Shown: one piece after another, positions 24,767-32,269 of the stretch
How positions within the stretch are numbered: position 1 is the first letter of the stretch
Layout: each line of letters starts with the position of its first letter
Origin: Candidatus Poribacteria bacterium
GTDB taxonomy: Bacteria > Poribacteria > WGA-4E > WGA-3G
Direction of reading: 5' to 3'
Assembly (NCBI GenBank): GCA_026710795.1
Contig: JAPOQK010000031.1
Coordinates: 1-32,269 of the forward strand
DNA: 32,269 nucleotides
Translations under genes and position numbers: made by a program
Notes under the pieces: generated by a model
What the model was told of the DNA's origin: nothing
What the model saw: the letters and a program-made list of their open reading frames with translations, nothing else
Databases searched by the model: none

Positions 24767-25519
24767 CTAAGGTTTGTTCTCCTGTATGGCATATTGAAAG
24801 TTATGTCCGAAATAGAGGTCTCTTGCAACTTCGCTACTAAGCAGTTCATCTGGTGTACCATCCAAAGTTATTTTTCCATTTGCGATAAGATACGCTCGAT
24901 CAACGATATTTAAGGTTTCAACAGCATTATGATCTGTGATAAGAATTCCAAGATTTCGACTTCGTAAATGCAAGATAAGCTGTTTTATGTCAGCAACGGC
25001 AATAGGGTCAATTCCTGAAAGTGGTTCATCAAGTAATATGAAATCTGGTTGTGCTGCAAGCGCACGAGCAATTTCTGCACGCCTACATTCCCCACCAGAA
25101 AGTGTATACGCCTTCCTATCTAACAGGTTCGATATACCAAGTTCATCTGTAAATTCAATTATACGTTCCTCTCGCTCATCCTTTGGCATTCCGCGCGCTT
25201 CTAAAATCGCCTCAATATTCTGTTTTACCGTCAATTTACGAAAAATAGATGTCTCCTGTGAAAGATAACCTATACCAAGTCGGGCACGTTTATACATCGG
25301 TAAAAACGTTATATCTCTATCTCCATAAGTTATCCGTCCTGCATTTGGGCGGATTAAACCGACGACCATATAGAATGTAGTTGATTTTCCTGCACCGTTC
25401 GGTCCTAATAAACCTACGATTTCTCCCTGCTGAACCGATAGACTTACTTCGTTGACGACGATTGGACCTCGCCGTGTATACCTTTTTATAAGATTGTGTG
25501 CTTGTAGTTCTGTTGCCAC
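24767..25519 (-). CDS. lptB: LPS export ABC transporter ATP-binding protein
   Basis: A 250-residue ATPase that, with the LptF/LptG permeases, powers LPS extraction from the inner membrane. Walker A is GPNGAGKST (39-47), the Q-loop YLSQETSIFRKLTV (85-98), signature LSGGECRR (140-147), Walker B FILLDEP, and the switch histidine is in ITDHN. LSQE..IFRKLTV and LDEPLSGIDPIAV are hallmarks of LptB, unlike other single-domain ATPases. The start codon is GTG. Its position after lptC and lptA and before rpoN confirms the call. The lptF and lptG genes are not in the window. Confidence 0.95.
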   Translation of the reverse strand: MATELQAHNLIKRYTRRGPIVVNEVSLSVQQGEIVGLLGPNGAGKSTTFYMVVGLIRPNAGRITYGDRDITFLPMYKRARLGIGYLSQETSIFRKLTVKQNIEAILEARGMPKDEREERIIEFTDELGISNLLDRKAYTLSGGECRRAEIARALAAQPDFILLDEPLSGIDPIAVADIKQLILHLRSRNLGILITDHNAVETLNIVDRAYLIANGKITLDGTPDELLSSEVARDLYFGHNFQYAIQENKP

Positions 25520-25622
25520 TTTAACGCTACCTATGCTCTCCTATTTGTTGTGCTGCTGGTGGATTGGTAAAGTACTTGATTCAAGATAATCTAATACCAT
25601 GTAAACATTTCTATCCCAATAA

Positions 25623-26636
25623 TTATTCGGTTTCTTCCGGAGTTTCAGTTCCAGCATCTGATTCAGGCTGCTCAGTTTCTTCAGTCTCTTCAGTCTCTGC
25701 TGACTCAGTTTCCTCTGATTCAGTTGGTTCCGTTTCCTCCGATTTGCTTTCGTCAGATGATTCAGCTTCCTTTTTTTCTGTTTCTGGTGTATCGGATTTT
25801 TCTTCTGAAACTGGATTGTCAGCTTTACTATTGGACTTAGTCTCATTTTCCTTTTCTGTGTCAGGAGATGTTTTCTTTTCGTCAGTATTATCAGAGGTAT
25901 CAGCACCGTCTTCTTCAGCATTCTCTGGCGGACTGATTGGAGTCGTTTGTGTAACTGCAACTTTAAACTTTACTCCACCAACACCGGTCTGTTTCCCTGT
26001 TAGTCGATTAAAGGTAAAGAGTTTAGTTTCAAGCCGATCCTCCTTTTGTAATACCACAACATTATCTTTCAATGTAATGATACTTGTAAGGTTATCCATC
26101 TTAGCGTGGTCAGAGGTGGCAAAAATCTTATTATCTCGTATTTCAACATTACCTTCAGCGACAATTTCTACTGTTTCGCCTGTATCAGGATCACTCTTGA
26201 GCGTGATTTTATCTGCATTGAGGAATCCAATCATTTCTTTCTTCTCGTTGTACCTTTGGGTTTTCGCATTCCCAATCAAGATTGTAATTCCATCTTTTTC
26301 AAACCTCTCCATTTCATCTGAAGTGCCCTCAATTATCTCTTTTGTTACTATTACCGCGACATCATCCTGTTTCTTAGGTTCTTCTTCACCTTTAGAACTC
26401 GTTTTGTCCGTATTTTTTGTAGAACTGTTATCATCCTTTTTTGATTCTTCTGGGGACTGTTCCGTTTCCTTGACTACTTCAGCATCCTTCTTTTCCGATT
26501 CAGATGTTTCATCTGTCCAGGCTGGTATTGTTGTCAAACAGAAAACTACTGCTATAAAAACTATCCCGTATGATATGAATTGGGGTAGTATTGATGACAT
26601 ATTCATCTTAATTGCTTTGAAATTCTTTCTATTCAT
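25623..26636 (-). CDS. lptA: LptA/OstA-type periplasmic protein with acidic extensions
   Basis: A 337-residue exported protein whose centre (about 108-230; ITILIGNAKTQRYNEKKEMIGFLNADKITL, then EIVAEGNVEIRDNKIFATSDHAKMDNLTSIITLKDNVVVLQ) is a typical OstA/LptA beta-jellyroll that carries LPS across the periplasm. Residues about 13-42 form the signal segment. It is about twice normal length because two Glu/Ser/Thr/Lys-rich, probably disordered tracts flank the core (about 42-92 and 236-337). The ATG overlaps the lptC stop by 8 bp and its GAGGAAAT ribosome site lies inside lptC, so the genes are translationally coupled. A 103-bp gap separates it from lptB. Confidence 0.88.
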   Translation of the reverse strand: MNRKNFKAIKMNMSSILPQFISYGIVFIAVVFCLTTIPAWTDETSESEKKDAEVVKETEQSPEESKKDDNSSTKNTDKTSSKGEEEPKKQDDVAVIVTKEIIEGTSDEMERFEKDGITILIGNAKTQRYNEKKEMIGFLNADKITLKSDPDTGETVEIVAEGNVEIRDNKIFATSDHAKMDNLTSIITLKDNVVVLQKEDRLETKLFTFNRLTGKQTGVGGVKFKVAVTQTTPISPPENAEEDGADTSDNTDEKKTSPDTEKENETKSNSKADNPVSEEKSDTPETEKKEAESSDESKSEETEPTESEETESAETEETEETEQPESDAGTETPEETE

Positions 26637-27198
26637 TTATTTCCTCGTCTTTTGGATATAGTCTAAATCTATTATTTGACATCTTTACTGTTTCGAGGTT
26701 AGGATTGGCGACCATTTCTGTTCCGACCCATGTGGAATCTCCACGGACTACCTTGACTTCTAAGGGTGAATATAACGTCTCCTCTTTGCTTCGCCATTCA
26801 AGTTCCTCTGTGTATAGAGATCCGTTTTCGTTGACACCGACTACCTCTCCTTTAAGGTACACATTATTCTTCTTTATGCCAGTGCTGAAAAGTTGTCCTG
26901 TTTTACTTGTCAGGGTGATGGATACTTTTCCTTCTTCATATATTTGAACCTTTGGGTTCTGTATTATCACTCTGTTACCGATTGCTTTGCTTTCTCGCAA
27001 TTCTGATGTTTCACCAACCAACTTCCATTTTAAAACACCTTCCTCTGTATGCTGAGTTGTAAAAGTCTGTAGCTGCTGTAAAGGTGGAGGTGGTGTTGAT
27101 TGACTCTCTTCTTCACGATCACAACCCAAAACGACTGTGAAACATACAAGGATGAATGCAATTGCGTATTTTTGGTTCAAAAACGTTTGCTTAAACAA
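26629..27198 (-). CDS. lptC: LptC-type LPS export protein, lipoprotein-like
   Basis: A membrane-anchored bridge between LptB2FG and LptA. From TTG at 27198 it is about 189 residues: basic start FKQTFLNQKYAIAF, hydrophobic ILVCFTVVLG and a lipobox-like VLGC, so it may be lipid-anchored. After a proline-rich linker comes a beta-rich domain (LKWKLVGETSELRESKAIG, VQIYEEGKVSITLTSKTGQ, WVGTEMVANPNLETVKMSNNRFRL) typical of LptC. The frame is open back to ATG 27333 and GTG 27336, but that would overlap the acyltransferase gene by over 100 bp and put the signal segment 57 residues from the start. It is directly coupled to lptA. Confidence 0.8.
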   Translation of the reverse strand: MFKQTFLNQKYAIAFILVCFTVVLGCDREEESQSTPPPPLQQLQTFTTQHTEEGVLKWKLVGETSELRESKAIGNRVIIQNPKVQIYEEGKVSITLTSKTGQLFSTGIKKNNVYLKGEVVGVNENGSLYTEELEWRSKEETLYSPLEVKVVRGDSTWVGTEMVANPNLETVKMSNNRFRLYPKDEEINE

Positions 27199-27211
27199 GA
27201 CACTTTTTGGA

Positions 27212-28084
27212 TTATGGATGTGTTTTCCATCGTTTATGCATCCAAATCCACTGTTCAGGATATTTTCTGATGTAGGATTCAATAACTTTTGTAAAATTCT
27301 GTGTATTGATAACAAGTTCTTTCTCTTTATCATCACACCGTTTTAACCTTAACGGTGGTTCAATAATTGCCCGATGTGTGCCATCAGGTTGGCGAATAAT
27401 AAAAGATGGTAATATAGCTGCACCGGTTTTTAGTGCAAAAGCTACCGGACTGTATGGTGTATAAGCAGGTCTGCCAAAAAAATCAACAAAGACACCGTTC
27501 ACTGTTGTATCTACATCAGCGACAATTCCAAGGAGTTCATTCCGTTTGAGACATCTCAAGGCTTGTCTAACCCCAGTATCTCTATCAATAGTAGAATATC
27601 CTGCCTTTTCTCTATAACCGCTTACCAACGCATTGAGACGTGGAGAACGCAACTCTCTAACAATTGGGAATAAGGGGGCAATAATATTGCTGATACTTGC
27701 AGCTAATAGTTCCCAATTCCCAAAATGTCCGGTGAGGATAATTGCTCCTTTTCCTTTGGCTAAGGCATCATGCACATGTTGAATACCTTCAAAACTGACA
27801 TACTTTTCAATCTGTTTCGGATACAAACACCGAAACTGCATGAACTCAACCACATTTTTACCTAAATTCTTAAAGCATTTCTTTGCTATTGCATTGATTC
27901 TACGTCGGTCTGAGATTTCTAAACTCTGTCTTATGTGTTCACATGCCAACCTTCTCTCTTCATGTATTAACCAAAATCCGACAACTCCTAACCATCCTCC
28001 TATAATCAATGCTAATGAACGTGGTAGTCTTGAAATGAAGTATCCAGCAAGTTTGGCAGTAAATCCGTAACACCAATCTTTCAT
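27212..28084 (-). CDS. LpxL/HtrB-like lipid A acyltransferase
   Basis: A 290-residue inner-membrane protein of the lysophospholipid/lipid A acyltransferase family (LpxL/HtrB/MsbB), expected to add a secondary acyl chain to lipid A precursors. An N-terminal hydrophobic segment (about 13-42) anchors it. The catalytic HX4E motif is HFGNWE (120-125), and the C-terminal QWIWMHKRW is the family's conserved WxHKRW-like end. The frame extends to 28114, but a strong promoter at 28094-28122 would start transcription near 28087, which makes ATG 28084 the likely start on a leaderless mRNA. It heads the lptC-lptA-lptB-rpoN-hpf run. Confidence 0.9.
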   Translation of the reverse strand: MKDWCYGFTAKLAGYFISRLPRSLALIIGGWLGVVGFWLIHEERRLACEHIRQSLEISDRRRINAIAKKCFKNLGKNVVEFMQFRCLYPKQIEKYVSFEGIQHVHDALAKGKGAIILTGHFGNWELLAASISNIIAPLFPIVRELRSPRLNALVSGYREKAGYSTIDRDTGVRQALRCLKRNELLGIVADVDTTVNGVFVDFFGRPAYTPYSPVAFALKTGAAILPSFIIRQPDGTHRAIIEPPLRLKRCDDKEKELVINTQNFTKVIESYIRKYPEQWIWMHKRWKTHP

Positions 28085-28093
28085 TAGAAATAT

Positions 28094-28122
28094 AGTATAC
28101 CAAATTTCTATCACAATTACAA
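28094..28122 (-). promoter_or_regulatory. Promoter of the LpxL-lpt gene run
   Basis: On the minus strand: TTGTAA (28122-28117), a 17-nt spacer, then an extended TGG-TATACT -10 box (28099-28094). The predicted start, near 28087, is only about 3 nt from ATG 28084, and there is no Shine-Dalgarno, which points to a leaderless transcript. Confidence 0.7.
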
Positions 28123-28303
28123 AAAAATAATTAAGAAGATAATCAAATCACTGTTAAACAGCGTATTATTGTTTGTTGTATCATTGGATAGTTTTCTTTG
28201 TAAAATATAACTCAACAAGAACCTCCATAAAATACTATATATGAATCGCATCTTATAGAAATATATGAATTGAATGGTTCAAAAAATGTCATACTTTAGA
28301 GTT

Positions 28304-28410
28304 TTTAGAGTCAATCACAATTTTGATTATTTTATTACAAAGCTATAAACCTATATCAGTGCTGGGTTTACGGCTTATTTATGATAAATATAGTCAGGAT
28401 TGACTCTAAA
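28304..28410. repeat. 107-bp element with 13-bp perfect inverted ends
   Basis: TTTAGAGTCAATC (28304-28316) is the exact reverse complement of GATTGACTCTAAA (28398-28410). The 81-bp interior has no ORF. The size and terminal inverted repeats suit a tiny MITE-like insertion. No clear target duplication was identified. Confidence 0.5.
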
Positions 28411-28481
28411 GTTTTACATTTTTTTATAAGTCAGATAGTTTGGGAGATAAATCCATGATACATCTGCAAAGTATGACACGC

Positions 28482-28568
28482 GTAGGTCGGAGCGAGCATA
28501 GCGACCTCCGATATGGGAACCCGATAAAAGCATACTTGTCGGAGGTCGCTATGCTCGCTCCGACCTAC
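28482..28568. repeat. Perfect 30-bp inverted repeat (GGTCGGAGC family)
   Basis: The left arm (28482-28511) begins GTAGGTCGGAGCGAGCATAG and the right arm (28539-28568) is its exact reverse complement, ending GCTCGCTCCGACCTAC, with a 27-nt spacer. Each arm is itself partly palindromic (TCGGAG/CTCCGA). It is the intact relative of the repeats at 130-160 and 599-626. It lies 67 bp upstream of the MATE promoter. Confidence 0.9.
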
Positions 28569-28634
28569 AGTCCTAATCTAAGACTTTCACGTATGTAAAA
28601 AAATGTGATAATCCTGTGTTCACATGAACATCAT

Positions 28635-28663
28635 TTGATTTTCAAAATAATATCAGTTATACT
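28635..28663 (+). promoter_or_regulatory. Promoter of MATE transporter gene
   Basis: TTGATT (28635-28640), a 17-nt spacer and TATACT (28658-28663). The expected start, near 28670, is about 4 nt before ATG 28674, and no Shine-Dalgarno is present, so a leaderless mRNA is suggested. Confidence 0.55.
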
Positions 28664-28673
28664 CAAGAACACA

Positions 28674-30008
28674 ATGGAAAACTACAGACAGAAATCCGAC
28701 AACATAAATAGACAGATAGTCAAACTTGCATTACCTAACATTGTAAGCAACTTCTCAATTCCTTTACTTGGGGCAGTGGATACAGCGTTAATGGGACGGT
28801 TAGAAACAGTACATTTTGTCGGTGCAGTTGGTATCGGTGGAGTAATCTTCAGTTTTATCTATTGGGGCTTTGGATTTTTGCGAATGGCAACAACTGGATT
28901 GGCTGCACAAGCATACGGTGATAAAAATCTTACTGAATGCGGTCTATTATTACAGCGAAGTTTGTCTATTGCTGTTATCGGGAGTCTGCTGTTATTATGT
29001 CTACAGTGGACACTTGCAGACCTAAGTTTTGCACTCATTAAGACAAGTTCAGAGGTAGATCAACTTGCTCGCACTTATTTCCATATACGCATATACGCTG
29101 CCCCAGCGACCCTATGCCTACACGCCTTCCATGGGGTATTTCTCGGTTTACAAAATGCTACATATCCTATGTTTTTGACTATAGTCGTCAATGTAATAAA
29201 TATCGTGCTTAATTTGGTTTTTGTTATCGGTTTGGGTATGAAGGTCGAAGGTGTTGCTTTAGCAACAGTTATTGCACAGTATGTGGGTCTTATTCTTGCA
29301 ATAGTGCTTTTCCTTTTTCGCTACAAACATATCCTTACTACATGGGAAATACGAAAAATACTTTCGTTTTCTAAACTCAAGCGATTTCTTGCTATTAGTA
29401 ACGACATATTCATTCGCACACTTTGTCTGGTCTTTAGTTTTACATATTTTACAGCAAAATCAGCTGAATTGAGTGATACCTACTTAGCCATTAACACTAT
29501 TCTTCTACAGTATATCAATCTCCTGTCGTATGCGATTGATGGATTCGCTTTTGCTGCAGAGAGCATGGTGGGTAGATACAAGGGTGCACAGGATATGTAT
29601 AATTTTAAGCATACTATTCGTCAGATTTTTCTGTGGGCATTTCTGTTTGGTGGCGCGATAATGTTGATTTTTGTTCTATTCGGAGAACAACTACTATATT
29701 TATTCACAGATAAATACAATCTCATTATACAGACAAAACCTTACCTAATATGGATAATTGCCGCACCAGTTGTTAACGTAGCTGCTTATATATGGGATGG
29801 GATATATCTTGGTGCGACTGAATCCAAAGTATTACGAAATTCCATGATTGTGTCAATGTTGATCTTTTTAGGTGCAGTATATCTGTTGATACCGTATGGA
29901 AACCATGGACTATGGTGTGCATATACGTTGCTTCTGATTACACGCGGTGTGTTGCTGACAGCATTGGCACCGAAGCATTTGTTTCCTGAGAACAGTATGC
30001 CTGTTTGA
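28674..30008 (+). CDS. MATE-family efflux transporter (DinF-like)
   Basis: A 444-residue inner-membrane protein with about twelve hydrophobic segments in two homologous halves. The first half starts RQIVKLALPNIVSNFSIPLLGAVDTALMG, the MATE hallmark, and FGFLRMATTGLAAQAYG follows in the DinF-type style. The second half carries AIDGFAFAAESMVGRYKGA. It would export cationic or other small molecules using H+ or Na+. The frame is open from a GTG at 28605, but the family match begins just after ATG 28674 and a promoter sits directly upstream of it. It stands alone between two minus-strand blocks, and the specific substrate is unknown. Confidence 0.92.
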   Translation: MENYRQKSDNINRQIVKLALPNIVSNFSIPLLGAVDTALMGRLETVHFVGAVGIGGVIFSFIYWGFGFLRMATTGLAAQAYGDKNLTECGLLLQRSLSIAVIGSLLLLCLQWTLADLSFALIKTSSEVDQLARTYFHIRIYAAPATLCLHAFHGVFLGLQNATYPMFLTIVVNVINIVLNLVFVIGLGMKVEGVALATVIAQYVGLILAIVLFLFRYKHILTTWEIRKILSFSKLKRFLAISNDIFIRTLCLVFSFTYFTAKSAELSDTYLAINTILLQYINLLSYAIDGFAFAAESMVGRYKGAQDMYNFKHTIRQIFLWAFLFGGAIMLIFVLFGEQLLYLFTDKYNLIIQTKPYLIWIIAAPVVNVAAYIWDGIYLGATESKVLRNSMIVSMLIFLGAVYLLIPYGNHGLWCAYTLLLITRGVLLTALAPKHLFPENSMPV

Positions 30009-30027
30009 GTTATTGAAGAAAAAGTAA

Positions 30028-30064
30028 ATATTGATATGCGCGGAAATGTTGCGCATATCAATAT
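30028..30064. terminator. Hairpin between convergent genes
   Basis: ATATTGATATGCGC (30028-30041) pairs perfectly with GCGCATATCAATAT (30051-30064) around a 9-nt loop, in the 76-bp gap between the MATE stop and the cadherin gene stop. Its place suggests a shared bidirectional terminator, although neither side has a clean T-run. Confidence 0.6.
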
Positions 30065-30084
30065 CAATATTACCTCCGAACACA

Positions 30085-32269
30085 TTAGTTGTTCGGATCA
30101 CAATCATCATCATCAAGATACGAAAATAATGTGGCAAGGTCAAGAATATTGTCAGATGTGTTGTCATCAATACTGGGATATGTGATACCTCTGGACGTGG
30201 AATCCCATGTCCCTAAGCCATCTGCAGCACTGCAAATTGTCTGATATAGAGTCTTTGTAGCTGCCTCAAGAGTACTACCATGCACTGAAGCTTTTATGTA
30301 TCCATGTGTGAAACCATTGTCTTCAGAATAATCTGCCTTCCAATCATCTAAGTGATCGGAGATAGCAGCTTCTTCTAATACTGAACTCCATCCTGTTGAG
30401 GTTTGTTCTGAAGAACCATCTTCAAACTTGTAATAGTTATCTACATAAATTGGGTCGCTACCATCGTAACCGTAACCACGTATAGTATAACACTGGACCG
30501 TCAAATGATTTCCGTCCAATTTTAACGCATAATAGACTTCTAAGAACTCTTGTTTCTCTACGTAAAATTCAAGCACATCAATTTCAACCGATATTTCGTC
30601 AGAACCACCGTTATTGTCAGTGACAGAGACTGTAACTGAGTAGGACGATTGAGTGTCATAGTCAAGAGTAGTGTTTGTGCTTAACCGTCCTGTACTGGTA
30701 TTGAGGCTGAATGAACTTGCATCAGTACCGCTTATACTGTATTCAAGCGTGTCATCATCCTCATCAGTAGCAGACACGGCATGACCGACATTAGTGCCAG
30801 ATGACGCAGACTCAATGATCGCACGGAGAGCTGTATTACCCTCTCTGAACACAGGAGCATCATTTGCATCGGTAACACTGACTGTAACGAAAGTTCCGTT
30901 AGTGCCACCGTTGTTATCAGTGACAGAAAGGGTTACTGTATACGACGATTGCTCCTCGTGATTAAGTATAACTTTGGTACTAAGTTGTGCAGAACTGCTA
31001 TCAACACCGAAAATATCTGTGTTAGAACTTGTGATACTGTATTCAAGCGTGTCACCGTCTTCATCCGTTGCCAATACAGGATCTCCGATAAGCGCGCCTA
31101 TAGCCAAATTCTCTGCTACGGAACGTCCTACAAAAAATCCTTCTGTGAAAACAGGTTTATCATTCTCATCAGATACACTGATATTCACCGTTATATCGGT
31201 TGTTCCACCGTTGTCATCATCAGCAGTAACTGTTACCGAATAAGTGTCTTGGTCTTCATAGTTAAGTTTCTTGCTTGTACTTATCTGACCTGAACTACTA
31301 TTAATACTAAATGAATCTGCACCCGTCCCTGAAATGCTGTATTCAAGTGTATCATCATCTTGATCTGTTGCTAATACAGGAACTCCTACTGCTGCACCAG
31401 ATGACAAGTTCTCTGCAACAGAACGGGTTGTCGAATCACCTTCTGTAAAGGTTGGCGCAATATTGCATAATGGCACAGGATTTGGAGACAAATCTATCAA
31501 GGCAGCCATGCCACCAATGGCATTACTTGAACCATCATCATTCTGTCTAAACTTTTCAATATCTATATCTGCAGATGTCAATCCACACCAACGTTTAAAA
31601 TCGCTAACATCAACGTGGATAGTAGTAGCAGAGTCGTCTAAATCTCTTGGGACTACACACCAGACTTGGACACCCCATAAGTTCCATCTGTCCCCTCTAA
31701 ATACACTGTAACTGTCTAAACTTGGATGAACTGTGGTTCCATCAATATCACATGAAATATCAATATTCACTCCTGGCTGATCTATATGTGGTTCAAATTG
31801 CATTCTCTTTGGTCCTATAGCCACACGAAGCTTTATAGTGTCGATACCTTCAGGTGGAGTCCAATTGTCTAGGTCCCCCCCACCTATTATATTATTTGTG
31901 CCACTATTAAGTTCATTCCCCGTATTACCTCCCGGAGTAGAACCTTCATTATTATCACCATTATTTGTGTCATCAGGATCAGTTCCGGTGTTACCTCCGG
32001 GTGTAGAATCATCTTCATTACCACCATTATTCAATCCACCATCAGGATCAGTTCCAGTATTACCTCCGGGAGTAGAACCATCTTCATTACCACCATTATT
32101 CAATCCACCATCAGGATCAGTTCCAGTGTTACCTCCGGGAGTAGAACCATCTTCATTACCACCATTATTCAATCCACCATCAGGATCAGTTCCAGTATTA
32201 CCTCCGGGAGTAGAACCATCTTCATTACCACCATTATTCAATCCACCATCAGGATCAGTTCCAGTATTA
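30085..32269 (-). CDS. Cadherin-repeat surface protein (5' end outside window)
   Basis: At least 728 residues; the frame is still open at the window edge, so the true start and any signal peptide lie beyond 32269. In order: a tandem array of 23-residue NNGGNEDGSTPGGNTGTDPD-type repeats; a domain of unknown type (about 31450-31880; KLRVAIGPKRMQFEPHID, RWNLWGVQVWCVVP) with several cysteines; three cadherin-like domains (about 31455-31160, 31160-30850, 30850-30565), each with SVAENL/ATDxDxDTLEYSI/Y-SVTV and joined by DxNDxPVF calcium-binding linkers; and an unrecognised C-terminal domain of about 155 residues ending in an Asp-rich tail. It is probably an extracellular adhesion protein. No sortase or T9SS tail is seen. 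Confidence 0.88.
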   Translation of the reverse strand, partial: NTGTDPDGGLNNGGNEDGSTPGGNTGTDPDGGLNNGGNEDGSTPGGNTGTDPDGGLNNGGNEDGSTPGGNTGTDPDGGLNNGGNEDDSTPGGNTGTDPDDTNNGDNNEGSTPGGNTGNELNSGTNNIIGGGDLDNWTPPEGIDTIKLRVAIGPKRMQFEPHIDQPGVNIDISCDIDGTTVHPSLDSYSVFRGDRWNLWGVQVWCVVPRDLDDSATTIHVDVSDFKRWCGLTSADIDIEKFRQNDDGSSNAIGGMAALIDLSPNPVPLCNIAPTFTEGDSTTRSVAENLSSGAAVGVPVLATDQDDDTLEYSISGTGADSFSINSSSGQISTSKKLNYEDQDTYSVTVTADDDNGGTTDITVNISVSDENDKPVFTEGFFVGRSVAENLAIGALIGDPVLATDEDGDTLEYSITSSNTDIFGVDSSSAQLSTKVILNHEEQSSYTVTLSVTDNNGGTNGTFVTVSVTDANDAPVFREGNTALRAIIESASSGTNVGHAVSATDEDDDTLEYSISGTDASSFSLNTSTGRLSTNTTLDYDTQSSYSVTVSVTDNNGGSDEISVEIDVLEFYVEKQEFLEVYYALKLDGNHLTVQCYTIRGYGYDGSDPIYVDNYYKFEDGSSEQTSTGWSSVLEEAAISDHLDDWKADYSEDNGFTHGYIKASVHGSTLEAATKTLYQTICSAADGLGTWDSTSRGITYPSIDDNTSDNILDLATLFSYLDDDDCDPNN
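31985..32269. repeat. 69-bp tandem coding repeats
   Basis: At least four near-identical 69-bp units (23 codons each) encode GGLNNGGNEDGSTPGGNTGT-DPD, beginning on the minus strand at 32241, 32172, 32103 and 32034. They differ by only a few bases, such as CCAGTATTA/CCAGTGTTA/CCGGTGTTA. More degenerate units follow to about 31890. The window ends inside the array, so the copy number is unknown. Confidence 0.9.

Larger units (their letters stand above)
28115..28604. other. Intergenic region with two inverted repeats
   Basis: This divergent spacer lies between the LpxL-like (-) and MATE (+) genes. It contains the lpx promoter, a 13-bp perfect inverted pair at 28304-28410 and the long GGTCGGAGC-family palindrome at 28482-28568. 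No gene or decayed gene was recognised in it. Confidence 0.65.

Noticed and set aside
25541..25960. 139-residue Lys/Arg/Gln-rich minus-strand ORF
   Set aside because: Out-of-frame reading of the acidic tail of lptA; low-complexity and without a start signal.
25564..26661. 365-residue plus-strand ORF
   Set aside because: Antisense of the Glu/Ser-rich lptA gene; its Ser/Val-rich product is the expected mirror of that composition.
31890..32269. CRISPR array
   Set aside because: The repeats are contiguous 69-bp units in frame within a protein-coding gene, with no spacers.

Overview
This is a 32.3-kb window of an AT-rich (about 40% GC by eye) bacterial chromosome from a Gram-negative-type organism. 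It carries LPS-transport genes (lptC, lptA, lptB), an LpxL-type acyltransferase, sigma-54 and a lytic transglycosylase. GatB implies indirect tRNA-Gln/Asn charging. Gfo/Idh/MocA and amidohydrolase enzymes, a cadherin-repeat protein and scattered short palindromic repeats (the GGTCGGAGCGAGC type and the TATACAC..CGC..CGCTGG type) fit a lineage such as Candidatus Poribacteria. That assignment is inference from gene style and cannot be proved from the window. Both window ends lie in repeats, as expected of contig ends.

Layout. 1-968: gene-free, repeat-rich DNA. 969-8061 (+): a sugar/nucleoside-type ABC ATPase, an amidohydrolase, a secreted NHL-repeat protein, a GNAT acetyltransferase, a decayed DUF433 gene on the minus strand, and a Gfo/Idh/MocA oxidoreductase. 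8058-14130 (-): a PotA-like ATPase; a DNA methyltransferase, DUF2971 protein and unknown protein in tight tandem; gatB; an aldo/keto reductase. 14131-14954: an 824-bp spacer with two good promoters, a small ORF, a possible transposase remnant, and an unusual leader for the next gene. 14955-17201 (+): a TPR-rich Slt-type lytic transglycosylase. 17287-28084 (-): nadB, a hotdog thioesterase, valS, hpf, rpoN, lptB, lptA, lptC and an LpxL-like acyltransferase. 28115-28604: a spacer with two inverted repeats. 28674-30008 (+): a MATE transporter. 30085-32269 (-): a cadherin-repeat protein whose start lies beyond the window.

How the genes work together. The run lpxL-like - lptC - lptA - lptB - rpoN - hpf matches the widespread lptCAB-rpoN-hpf neighbourhood and handles lipid A/LPS assembly and export, sigma-54 transcription and ribosome hibernation. 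Sigma70-like promoters are recognisable in front of the NHL, Gfo/Idh, aldo/keto, transglycosylase, lpxL and MATE genes. At lpxL and MATE the -10 box lies so close to the ATG, with no Shine-Dalgarno, that leaderless mRNAs are likely. The two ABC ATPases have no permease or binding-protein genes beside them. No tRNA, rRNA, CRISPR array, intact insertion sequence or prophage was seen. The most notable items are the methyltransferase/DUF2971/unknown cluster, the small promoter-driven ORF at 14417, the hairpin between Shine-Dalgarno and ATG of the transglycosylase gene, the insertion in RpoN, and the tandem-repeat cadherin protein.
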